Of a DNA stretch of 64,000 nt, positions 13,693 to 25,174 are shown in pieces. The notes beneath the pieces were generated by a model. It had not been told where the DNA came from. It saw only the letters and a list, made by a program, of their open reading frames with translations, and did not search any database. Both the position numbers and the translations under genes were made by a program. How positions within the stretch are numbered: position 1 is the stretch's first letter; every line of letters begins with the position of its first letter. The stretch lies in NCBI RefSeq assembly GCF_000801105.2, contig NC_079512.1:25933848-25997847 (forward strand), in the 5' to 3' direction. Source of the stretch: Raphanus sativus. Its lineage: Eukaryota > Streptophyta > Magnoliopsida > Brassicales > Brassicaceae.

Positions 13693-14168
13693 CAGAGCCG
13701 TGCTTACAATGAAATTGAAAAGGCATTTGCCTCAGGCCCCCAAAGAATATAAACATTTTAGGGCCCCGGTTACACTAGCTCATTCATAGTGCAATGGTTA
13801 ATATTCTTTGGTAGTGGTGTGTCAACGTGTGTTCAACCCTCAAGCTCAGTTTTGCATAGGGTATTTTTCTAATTAAATTTATTATACTATCTGAAGTTCT
13901 AATAGTTTAAATAGTGTTATTTATGAGATGCCTTCAATCTTTGTTTGTATATCACATTATTTCTTCTATGATTTATATATGTTTTTAATCCATTAAAAAT
14001 CTGTTTGTAAAGAAAATATTTTGTAAGAATTATTTTTATCATTTAAATTTTATCTATTTGTTAAAAGTTATATCATTTAAATATAACTTATAAATACATT
14101 TTTAACTGTAAATTTTATTTTCTTTTAAAAAATTGCCTTAGGCCTCTCAATATTCTAGCACGGCACTG
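13693..14168. mobile_element. hAT-type MITE with tRNA-like pol III boxes
   Basis: 476-bp element with terminal inverted repeats CAGAGCCGTGCT (left) and AGCACGGCACTG (right). It is flanked by a perfect 8-bp target duplication CTATCATG (13685-13692 and 14169-14176), the hAT hallmark. It has no transposase ORF, so it is non-autonomous. Inside, 13787-13797 (TAGTGCAATGG) matches the pol III A-box consensus TRGYNNARNGG, and 13831-13839 (GTTCAACCC) matches the B-box consensus GWTCRANNC. Confidence 0.8.
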
Positions 14169-14607
14169 CTATCATGTTTACGTCTATACTTCTTTATGCA
14201 ATTAAGCTTCATGGTGAAATTTGGGGTAACATCCTACGGTGAAAAACTTAATAAAATTGATTTGATTATCTAGATCATTAAAATGAACTTTATGAATATT
14301 TGTTCATAAAAAAACTCAAAATATCGTGTGATGATTATATAATGATTAAACATGTATGTATTCCGAGCCGGACGTGACAGGGCGGTCAAGTGTTACACTT
14401 AGGTTGTATATTTGGTTATACGGCACAAAAATGTCCATAGCAAAGACTAAAATTTGCACAAGAGTCTTTCGTTTGCCTTTACAATACTGTCAACAAAGAA
14501 AAACACAGCCAAGCGGCAGAAGGAAATGAGAACTGCAAATCAATGCACAAACTAAAAATTCACTACACGAATCTCAAACTGATTTATTGCAACTCGAATC
14601 ATTACTT

Positions 14608-17600
14608 TTAAGTCCCAAAATGATCGGTTTGTCGAGTCTCCGACACTGAGATATCTGAATTATCTCCTTGTGATCTCCTCAGCTTGGCAACAAGAACCCA
14701 CATATTAGCAAGTTCGTTCTCCAGATACGCTTCTCTTTCTTTAGACTCTTCTATTGTTCTTTGCAGCTCTGCTTCTCTTTGAACTTTCTCAAAGAGAGCA
14801 GCTTCAAATGAAACTTCACGTTCTTTGATCATGCTAAGCTCTCTCTTCAGTTCCATCAGCGAGCTGTCTTGCTCTTTCCTCTTTACAAGAGGACTCTCTT
14901 TCCTTCCATTCCTCGGGTTCCCTGTATTGCCTCCTCGTGGTGTAACAGAGTTCTTATTAGCTGCTGCCAGATCACCTGCCAGCCTCTCGTTGCGATTCAT
15001 GAGCCTTGTTACTTCCTCAGACAATGCCTTGAGCTCAACTGCAGCCGCTGAAGCAAGCTCTTTCGCATATGAGCTCTCTTCAGCAAGTTTCTGGTTTCGG
15101 AGTTCTAGTTCTTCCTTTAACTCACTTAGCTCCGCAGCTTTCAGTTTGAGCTCTTCAATCTCAAATGCCTGGCCATGTCTCAGTCAGATAAAAATGCTTA
15201 AATCAACTTAAAAGGGAAGAGGACAATAATATGAGAAGTTCACCTGCGCTTGTATGACCTTCTCCTGAATTTTGTTTTGGGCTTCAGAAGATTGTTGCAT
15301 GTGGCTTGCGGTCGATCTCATATCTCCAAGTTCTAGGGCGTCAGAGAGCTGCTGCTTTAGGTTTGAAACCTCTTCTTGCAACGCTTCACATTCACATGTC
15401 TGCAGAAAAAGAGTCGTCATCAGATTATATATTTCTCTGACATGTTAGCTTGGAAGGTGTCTAAATACAGAGATATTATCTGAACCCTTTGGTTGAGTTG
15501 TTCCTGAATGATACGATTATCTGCAGCTTTAACCTATAAACAAAATGAAAAAAAAGTATCATGCAGGTTAGAGCAAAAGCCATCTTAGGTTAAGTCTCAA
15601 TAATAGTACTGTGTAAACAGAGAGAGTTTCAGCACCTCCAGTTCAAAACTCTTCTCATTTAGTTGAGCCCTCATTTCAGAAACAGCCTGCAGATAATAGA
15701 GAGCACACTTGAGAATGCGAGAACAAAGAAGTTCAAAGCCTCTGTATGATATTTGAAAAAGGGATAATCCACCTGCACGATATCAGACTTATCCAGTGCA
15801 TCATGTGATGTCATTACAAAATCCAAAATTTGTTTCCCCAGCTCAGCAATCTGGTCGTTCTTTGCCTTGATATCATCGTTCAGGTTTATAATCTCTGCCT
15901 GCATAAAAAGTAAAAGATAACCAGGAAGGTAAATAATGCGCATATTTGATAATATGATCATAAACAGAATACACATATTACTTTAATTTCTTCGTTTTGA
16001 GGGGCTTTGGTGGCCTCTTCTGACAACTGTTTAAAAGACTTTGACTGTAGCGCCATCTCCTCAGATAAAATCTTTTGCTGTTCCCTCAGTATATCCATCT
16101 GGTCGATTGTTCTTCTTCTAGCCTGGGAACAAGTACACAAAATGTCTTAAAGATCGTGCATCACTTGTTCTAAATAAAGTTTAAATAACCAATTGATGTT
16201 AAATGAAATGTGGTATCAGCTGTGAGAAAAATTTTGTGCACCTCAGGTGTCTCTATCTCATGGGAACTGTCTTCAAGGGATTCTATATCTTCCCCAGGCT
16301 CTAAGCGTTGATCCGCTAATGGTGAGCCTACTGAAAGTTTCGATTCTGTATGGAAATTAGTGCCGTCCCTTTGAGGAGTTGACAGTGTACTGTTAGACTT
16401 GACCGCACTCGACTTGTCGCTGATGCTTGATTCCCCTAAACTGTTGTCCTTTTTCTGATAATAAAACAAAACAGTAATGAGAGACCATGTGGCAAGAGAG
16501 CTTGTGTGCTATCTCATGCACACGAGGAGAATAATTGTTTTGAAGCACATACGAGTGACAGATAAATGTGTGTAGGACAATGTTGTGAACAGTACTAACT
16601 ATAGTATGAGGTTCTGATGTTGAGGGAATTGCTCTATAGATTAAACAATAACAGATAACAGTAAATGTTTATCAAAGCCATATAAATTCTAGAATCAGAT
16701 GTGTACCTTAAGTTTCAACCAATTAAGTAGTCCATGCTTCCTGGTCTTCTTTTCTTCTCTAAATGCATCATCTATAATCTCAGGATTAGATTCACCAGAA
16801 ACATAGAGTTCAAGGTTCTCTTCATCCATCAAATCCCGCCTCTTGTATGGTAGGTAAGCAAGCTGACGATGAATTATCAACTAACATCAGCTTCCAAAAA
16901 TAGTAATCAGCAGACATGCTGTTATAGGAAACTAATATCGTTTGGTCAAAAGACAGGTATATGATGTGTCATCCAGGCGAAATAAGTGTTTAACTTTACC
17001 TCCTCTTGTCCAAATGAGTGTCTCCTTCGAGGAACAACGCGATGAGAAACTCGTGATGTTTGTGGAGTTTTAGCAGACACGAGAATTAATTTTGTCAGCC
17101 GTTGGATTCGACTCATGAGAGCTGCTTTAGCATCTTCCTCTTCTTCTAGCTTTTATAATCACATTGAAAGAAAATCAAGCATATTCAAAACTGAAGCACA
17201 TACGGTAAAGGATCTCCGGTCCAATGGCAAGCGTGTAAGTATAGGGATCAATGACATAAAACATACTTTCTGCTTCAGAAGAACAATATTATCTTCGCTA
17301 ATGTCCTTAAGCTGAGAAACTGGTTTAATTCCTTGTTTAAGCTGCTCTAGCTCCTCCTTGAGTTGGCGAATCTCGTTTTGGTACTTCTTGATCAATGATT
17401 TCTCATCAATTATCTGTATTTTTTATTCGGTTAGAAATAAAGTAAGAACCTTCAGTGTAGACATGCACAGAGAGAATAGCTGTAACTATGACCTTGTTCT
17501 GTGCGGCTTGAATTTCGATATGCTTTGCACGATGGGCAAATTTTAGTGTGTTGTGTGTTTCTTCGGTGCAGCTTGATGCAGGAGTCACTGTACATATGAG

Positions 17601-20600
17601 CTACCAAATCGAAATCGATTAGTTAAGTAGATTAAAGGAATTGTTTTCTATCTGCCTACGGTCACACAGTTCGTGGCATTTCTTGCAATAAGAAGCTAAA
17701 AGAGATCTTTAGCAACACTTACAGATACACGTCCATGACCACTCAACGAGGACTGAAGCAGCCTGGTTAATTTAGAGTCCCTAAATGGCACGTGACTAGC
17801 CTTCCTATCTGTTAGCTTTGATATTACCTACAAGTTTACAAAAGAAACATCCAACTTCAGAATATGGCAGATTATTTAACAAATGACTAGAAGGCAAACA
17901 GCAACAAAGGTTTTCAGCTGAAAAAGAGGAAGAGCAAAAAACAATCTATGGGCGGATCTATTTTGAAAAAATTATCAAAGAAGTTCTTGAATTCAATTAA
18001 ACTTCCATAAACTGATGCTGCTTGGCTAAAACAGTGGTAACCAAGAACTCACCGTCCCTAAAGTCAGCAAACTTTTATTAATATAAGACCCTTCCTTGCG
18101 TCTTAGACCACTGGTTCCAGCCTTTGAGCTCTCGGAACCTGCCAGATCAATGAGGTTCTGCAGATATAAGTGAAATTATGAGAAGTTAATCAATTGTTCA
18201 CCTTTAAGTATTCAGATAATGCAATAATAAACAGTTGACAGGAGTTGGATTTGCTCCAGAGTTGAAGAAAAGGTAAGATATAACTGAAGAAAACAATCAC
18301 AGGATAAAAACAAAGTTATATACCAGCTGCGAGAGATGTACAGCTTCACTTTCATTATTGCCACCCAAGGGACTACTCTCTATGGTCTGTCAAAAAACGG
18401 TATAGCGTTATTGGTAGATATGAAAGAAAGCAAAACTGTGAACGGTCATAATAATTTTAAGAACTTAATCCTTTGCAAACTTTCTATTACCAAAACAAAC
18501 TTGTGAACTGAGATGGACTATTTAAAAAATGTTGTGTGCCATCTAATTAGTACCACAATTGTATTTTAATAAGGGGCAACGATATAGCAAGTTCACAAAG
18601 AGAAAAATAAACATACCAGTGTAAACATTGTATGGCTCCGGCTGCTGAGCAAATTAAAACTTGTGGATCCAATATGTCGGTGCTCTGTCAGCAAACGGAA
18701 ATTTTATTAAGATGACTGACATGAAAAGTACTAGATTCACAAGGATTAAGAATCAAAAAGAGAAAGCTAGTCTTTAGAATATCTATAGCACATCACATAA
18801 GAGGAAACACTTTTTCCGACCAAGAAATCGAAATAAAATTTACAACTGACTGGGTCAGTAACTATGCTAGAGTAAGCCTTTTCAATTACAGAGAACATGG
18901 AAGCGCCTACCTTCTCCAGCTGCTATAAGAGAAAGCGCATGAGCAGGGGATAGCACAACTTCTTCTTTAATCCCCTCAATAAAAGCTCCCTATAATCAGC
19001 ATAAAGAGATGTTCAGTGCAGAAAGTAGATTATAAACTTCTTAGACCCTTACAAAAGCTAACAACAGCAACTTCAGATCTAGTATACTTGGATAAGAACT
19101 GAGACCCAGTACGTTTAAAAAATTGATAATCGGGCTGCAGGATCCCAAAGAATTTCATTTTATAAGAAAATGAAGCAAGTACTTTCAAGCATCTAGCCGA
19201 GAAAAGATGTCTCCTCTAACTTAAAAAAATATATGGTGGCAAGGTTTGGGATTCTGTGAAGTACACTATAGTCACAAAGGAAGATGTTATGAGACAATAA
19301 AATCAGCAACTAGCATGTTACCAACACAAAAGCAAAAAAAAAAAAGAGTACTGAAACAAGTACCTGCTCATCTTCTCTGATCCTCAAATTTTGCCCCACT
19401 GGGTTCAGTAAATCATTGACAACCTGAAGCAAAATGAACCTTAAGGATATTACGAAAAATCAAAGCAGAATCTGATTATCATTCAGCACCGCTGGTGAAT
19501 TGATGATAAGTCATGGAGAGAAAAAAAAAGCAAGTAGTGAGTAGCACCTCATTATAAATTTCCAAGTATGAAACACGTAGGAGAAATTCTCGCCTTGGTG
19601 TCTGCAAAAAAAAAGGGTATAAGTATGACGTAGCTAGCACTTAGCCAGGGAACTAGACTAATCAACATCCCACGAATTACCTCTTGTATAATGTCGAAAG
19701 CATCTTTCACGGCTAATGGGATAATACCAGGAGATCTTTGATCACCCTGAAATTTAACCAAACAAAACTGTCTTCATGAGATTTAATTGTTCCTATGTCA
19801 TGCAAATCTTTGAAGCCACACGTAAACATGGTCTCTTGAACGAAATGTGTTAAATCATTTGGAATTAGGGCAGGAGCATGTACTGATCACACCCACCATG
19901 TGCTAACTACATGTAAATGAAATAGCTAGAAGGAGAGTAATCAAATATCCACACAAACAATATTTTAGGATCTAAACATCAAATTCAATAGCCAATCATT
20001 TGGCCACTATAGAAGAGAAACTTTGCTCCAGACTATTCACTTGTGCAAGGATTTCTACATGGTTTAACTAATCCTGCTAATTTGAATCTTTAGTATAGAT
20101 AGTTTTGTCTGCAGATCAGTGATTAGGCCAGAAACGAAGGAAGAGGAATACGGAACAAGAAATATCATGATCAATGAATCTTATTTATTTTGGTTTTATG
20201 ATTAGTAAATCTTACATGCATAGTGTGAGTTTTTCCACTGCTTGTCACTCCGTATGCAAATATTGTCCCTGTGGTTGGATTAACACTCAAAGTCATCAGA
20301 CATAATATCAATTGCCAAAAAAGTCTAACTCAAAAAAAGCACTGGATACATTCTGCCAAGTCAAAGATCTCATGTTCTAACTTCCAAGTTAATAGTTATG
20401 CAAACTGTTCATATCTGGTTCTCCGGTAAACCTTTTTTTTTTCCGGGGTAAACTTTGATATAACATATCTTTACTCTTCCAAGAGATATCTTAACTAGAT
20501 CGGCTGATAAAAAATGTTTCCTCTCTTATTCTAACAAAAAGAAGGAAGTGTTTACTCCATACCATTGGTTCCCTCCATAGCACCATTAACGACATGCTGA

Positions 20601-21249
20601 GCAGAAACATCATAGACCTGGCGTGTTGTTGTTGTAGGCCCAAAAACACGATCTGCAAGGAAGGAAGAACTTCAAGAAACCAATATGGCAGAAACGGAAT
20701 TTGCCATCTTAGTATTAATTCAGGCCTTCAATCAATAATGATGCAAAATGCTCTTCGTATATAATTTCTTATGCTTACAGAAACTCGTGACACTAAGTCA
20801 AACTGTTAACAAGACTCACCATAGGCGTAAGCGATGGATTGAGTATGCTCATTCCGCACAATTGTTTCCCCATCTGCATACCATGCAATCTCCTCCCCTC
20901 GGCGGATTTCCCTTGGACTAAAAATCCAAGCATAAAAACCAAAGTCAACCTTGACAGAACAAACTCAACATTTGAATCCTATATCACAACTCTCTCACCT
21001 GAGTGGACGAAAACGAACAGTCACAGTGACGTTTTCTTTGGACTGGGAAGCAGATTGCGGCACCCTTCCTCCTGTATAGTGAGGCTTGCTTCGAACAGAG
21101 GAAGAAGTAGGGGAGCTATGGGTATCGAGGGATGTTTCTTGATAAAGTATGGGAGAGGAGGCTGTTGAAGAAGCAGGGGAACTAGCAGCAGCCTTTAACT
21201 TACTACTAGACCCAGATTTTTTTGACTTTGGTACTTGTCTGGGAGCCAT
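14608..21249 (-). CDS. KIN7K: Kinesin-7 family motor (AT5G06670-like)
   Basis: Plus-end-directed microtubule motor of the plant kinesin-7 group. Twenty-three exons on the minus strand: 21249-20999, 20917-20820, 20652-20563, 20268-20216, 19746-19681, 19601-19548, 19423-19364, 18989-18911, 18684-18617, 18386-18324, 18157-18053, 17827-17723, 17600-17493, 17413-17267, 17149-17000, 16862-16707, 16454-16242, 16122-15982, 15898-15773, 15686-15636, 15533-15486, 15399-15244 and 15168-14608. All phases join, giving 982 residues, close to the ~986 remembered for Arabidopsis. A Ser/Lys-rich N-tail precedes the motor (VTVRFRPLR). The motor has the P-loop [13 protein letters not shown], switch I NLLSSRSH and switch II DLAGSE. 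A long coiled-coil tail rich in Glu/Lys/Leu heptads follows. The N-tail has been suggested as an organelle-targeting peptide in relatives; that is not certain here. The symbol is based on gene order and length. The leader upstream of 21249 probably contains an intron. Confidence 0.9.
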
Positions 21250-22480
21250 CAGAAACCCAAAAATTCAAACCTTGCAGAAACTGAAAAAAAAAAACAGAAA
21301 AAAGTATGTAACTTTTTTGTATCAGTAAAAAAATAGCAATAGTTAATACCAGACTCCAAAATTGTATACAAAGCTAAAGGCTGAGGAGGTGATAAAAAGG
21401 AATTTTCTCAAAAACTGTTTTCTTTAGCCACCAAGTGAAAAAAAGACGATGATGATATGTTACTCCACATAGAGCTAACTAGCAAAGACAGCGTTTTAAA
21501 ATGGACGAGTTACAGGGGACTATTATCTCCTCCTCCTTTAAGATAATATACATAATGTACAGACAAGAACGATGCTTTGAGTTTCTAATTAGCTAAAGGA
21601 TACTAAACTGTATACAAACTTAAGGCTCAGGAGGTGAGTAAATTCTCACAAAACTTGTTGGCTACAATGGTCTCTTTAGCCAAATCATAGGCCCTCCACG
21701 AGCAAACACAGAGAGAGAGAGAGAGAGCTATTAGCAAATCGAAACGACAGCGTTTAATTACAGGGGATTTTTATCACTCAGCTTCCCAGGAAACACAAGC
21801 TTGCTTCAAGTAAGCAAAAACAAGGAAGAGGATTAATTGGTAAGCGAATGAGAGACCTCACAATCGCAGGAAGAGGAGTGAAAATTTACGAAATTGCCAC
21901 AAGACCTAAGAGCTGAGAACACTTGGACACAAAAAAAAAAAGAATGTGGGGGGGTTTAGGTTTTTTCCCCCAGATAAAACAAATAAACGGCCACTAGACA
22001 AAACTCCAATACACAAAGAGACGAATAACGCCACAAAAAAAAATGGTTTACCTTCTTTCTCGAGAAAGTGAATCAATGTAGCATCATCGCCGCCGCAGCC
22101 GCTAAAAAAAAGCCGAATCGCATGCAAAAGGAAGGAGAGAGAGGATTACGAGTGAGTGAGTGAATGAGTGTGATTACGTAGAAGAGGCGGCACTTATTAT
22201 TAAGAGAGAAGAAGTATCATTATCACTAATTAGTTTGTTGATTGCGATTTATGTATATCATAAAAGAGGGTTTGCTTTCTGCTTGCCTTCGAAGCGATTA
22301 TTATCGTACTAGCTTAATCTTAAACCCAATTGTTTATTAGGCTCTTACCCTCGTAAATTTAAATCATAAAACCCCAAAAGAAAAACAATGATAAAGGTGC
22401 TGGAGAGATAGCGATAGCGATAGCGTTAGAGATTAGAGAGAGACAGAGGGACGAAGAAATGTATTTATACATACATGTCT
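21250..22480. promoter_or_regulatory. Leader and promoter region of the kinesin gene
   Basis: Upstream flank of the minus-strand kinesin, with GA microsatellites (about 21711-21727) and several candidate splice sites, so one or more non-coding leader exons are likely. Two similar stretches (aaactgtatacaaacttaaggctcaggagg near 21605 and a related one near 21362) suggest a small internal duplication. Confidence 0.4.
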
Positions 22481-22518
22481 TTCAGTATTTATGTGAGTAT
22501 TTTAGGTGTCATTTCTAA

Positions 22519-23190
22519 ATTGTGCGCAACTCATTTAATTCACATATGATAGATAGTTAAGAAATCTATGTGCATTAATGATATCCAATCAGAATTCAAC
22601 ACAAACGGATATAGAGATATTTATCTACGAGATAAAGTATAATTTTTTTGACCAAAAAAACAAGTAAAAAACTTTAGTTACCGAAAATATTTGCTGTTAA
22701 ATACTTTCTCTATTTCTAATTCGTAAAAAATATCATTTTAACTTTTTACACAAGAATTAAAAAAATATTAAAATTATATTTTTATTAATATAATAATAAT
22801 AATTTTCTCATTTAATATATAAAAACAATGAATTAACAATGAACTTATATAAAAATTGTAATATAAAACATCATTTTTGTGAAACGAAAAAAATACATAA
22901 ACTTGTAAAAAACTCATTTTTCTTATATTCTAAACTTTTATGAAATAAAAGAAAAAATATGTTTTTTTTTTTTTTTTTACTATGGTAAATGATAAGGAAA
23001 ACAAAATTTTACCTGATTTGTTTCTTTATATATACAACCAGTGTCAAGATGATAATTATCTAATATATAATTTTAATTCTATGTTACAGTAATTCTTAAT
23101 TAAACTATTTTTTTCTAAACATATAGTTTTGGTCAATGTTACTGTTAAATTATTTTTAACATATAAAATCACATATATAATATACTTTCC
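22519..23190. repeat. Direct repeat, copy 1, in the kinesin-GCP3 intergenic region
   Basis: Begins tgtgcgcaactcatttaatt, runs through gatatccaatcag and tatagagatatttatctacga, and ends at acatataaaatcacatatat. The same series of words in the same order recurs at 24190-24975. Diverged, non-coding. Confidence 0.75.
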
Positions 23191-24189
23191 CCTTTTGACC
23201 AAAAAAGTAGTTGCCTTGCTACTGATAAAGTAGGTGAAGAAGGCAATTAATGTTGCAAAATACTTTTTCTAAATATATGTTAATATGTTTGGATTGGACG
23301 CATGCTAATATTGAAAGATTTTATAGAAATGTAATCTTAAAAATTAGTTATTTGAAATATTTAATGTAACTAGTGGTAATGTAAAATTCACGAGGATTAA
23401 AAAGAATAAATATGCATAAGTTGTACGATCGAAACCGTCTTTTAGTTTGCCGCTTAGAAACTTAAATCCTAAGACCATAAAATCCTAAAACCCTAGCTTC
23501 TGACCGAGAAAGAATGTTAGAAACATATAATGCGATAAAAAACACTAGCCACCATCGAAAAAGAAGATGAGTAGAAGAGGTGAGAGTTCAAGCTAAAAAC
23601 TCACCATCAATTTCTCCGAAAATCCTATACAGGCGAAGACTCAGGTACAATTTGTTTTACTCACTATAAAACACTTATCAAATTTCTAATATATTTTGAT
23701 GTCCTCTCTTTAGTTGCAGAAGGGAATTGTGACCTCTTATTAATCGAGTGAGACGTGATGGTGATAGTGGTTATTAGATGTTTATATTCTGCACAACTAA
23801 TCAATGGCATTCTTATGGTAAATACAAAAGAGATTTTATTCCGGTACAATTTACTTTGCTATGTTTCTTTTTTACCTTGTTGTCCTAAGCTGATATGCTA
23901 TATATTCTGGTCTACCGTGACTGTGAGTGACACAGAGTGAAAATAACTAAGAAAGTTATTTCGGCCTACAAAAACATGTAGTTAACATTTTTGTCTACAT
24001 TCGTCTATTTGTTTATTCTCCCCTCCTCCCCCTCCAATGTTTATTATTGTTTTTCTTTCGCTTATCATTTGATTTGGTTCACAACTTTTCGCTAATTTTT
24101 TGTGCAGTGAGGAGGATCTGTCCACAAAGTCTTGAATCTAGCACAAATCATATATTGTGTATTGCAAATTATATATTTATAGATGTCAT
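23191..24189. other. Spacer between the two intergenic direct repeats
   Basis: About 1 kb of AT-rich DNA, including a short stretch resembling a plant leader (ccctagcttctgacc, 23490-23510). No reading frame or RNA gene was recognised. Confidence 0.4.
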
Positions 24190-24975
24190 TACTATACTGT
24201 GTGCAAGTCACTAATTCATGTATGATAAAATAGTTAAGAAAATCTATGTAGATTAATGATATCCAATCAGAGTTCAAACAAATGGATATAGAGATATTTA
24301 TCTACGAAATTTTTGTCACTAGAAATAGTTGTTGTTAAATACTTTCGTAAAAATGTCATTTTATTAGATTTAATATATTAATAATAAATTTCTCATTTAA
24401 TACATAAAACAATGATTTAAAAATAAAATTATATTTAAAACCTTATAATATAAAAACAATATGTTTTGTGAAATGGAAAAATACATAAACTCGACAACAA
24501 CGCATTTTTATCTTTCTAAAATTTTATGAAATAAAAGGGAAATATTTTTTTCCCTTTTCATCGTAATAATAAGGAAAAAATAATTCTTACCATATTTATT
24601 TATTTATACTAAACAATGACAAGTTGATAATGATCTAATATACTCCTTTTGTCTTAGAAAATCTTTATTCCAAATTATATGACGTTCTCAGTTTTTGATG
24701 TAAAATTTATTGACAATTAATGTTATTTGACCAATTATAATATATATTCTATTTTATTATTGGTTTGATTATAGTTAGGTAAACAATTAATGATGTTTTT
24801 GTTGAAAAAATGTAAAAAAAAATATTTATTAATTAAACTATTTAAAATGGAGGGAATATAATTTTAATTCTATGCAACAGCTAATTCTTAATTAAACTAT
24901 TTTTTCTAAAATATACTTTTTTCTAAAATATTTTTTTTATATTATTGTTAACATATAAAATCACATATATATTTC
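24190..24975. repeat. Direct repeat, copy 2, upstream of GCP3
   Basis: Second copy of the segment at 22519-23190, about 1.67 kb further on and immediately before the GCP3 leader. It differs mainly by small indels and by the MITE insertion at 24643-24856. Confidence 0.75.
24643..24856. mobile_element. Stowaway-like (Tc1/mariner) MITE
   Basis: 214-bp insertion beginning CTCCTTTTGTCTTAGAAAAT and ending AAAATGGAGGGAA, the CTCC...GGAG Stowaway-type ends, flanked by TA on both sides. The other copy of the intergenic repeat (near 23079-23095) has the same flanking sequence without the element and with a single TA, giving an empty site in the same window. Confidence 0.8.
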
Positions 24976-25024
24976 CCCCAACATTTTTGGATTGCAAATA
25001 ATTTCAATTGCCCGCCGAGGAAAG

Positions 25025-25174
25025 TCCAAAAGAGAGAGAGAGAGAGAGAGCCCATCTCTCGCGGCGCCTCTCACCACTTCACTCTGCAAACCGGAAAAAA
25101 AAAAATCAAAAATTCAATTTTTCGGAAGAAGACGAGAGACGGAAAAAAAAATGAAAAAGGGAGAAGAAAGAGTA
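25025..25174 (+). promoter_or_regulatory. GCP3 leader with AG microsatellite
   Basis: Contains an (AG)n run at about 25031-25050 and an in-frame upstream ATG at 25151, eight codons before the chosen start. Purine-rich leader; no TATA box assigned. Confidence 0.4.

Noticed and set aside
14825..15211. Ser-rich plus-strand frame opposite the kinesin tail
   Set aside because: Shadow of the coiled-coil-coding exon on the other strand.
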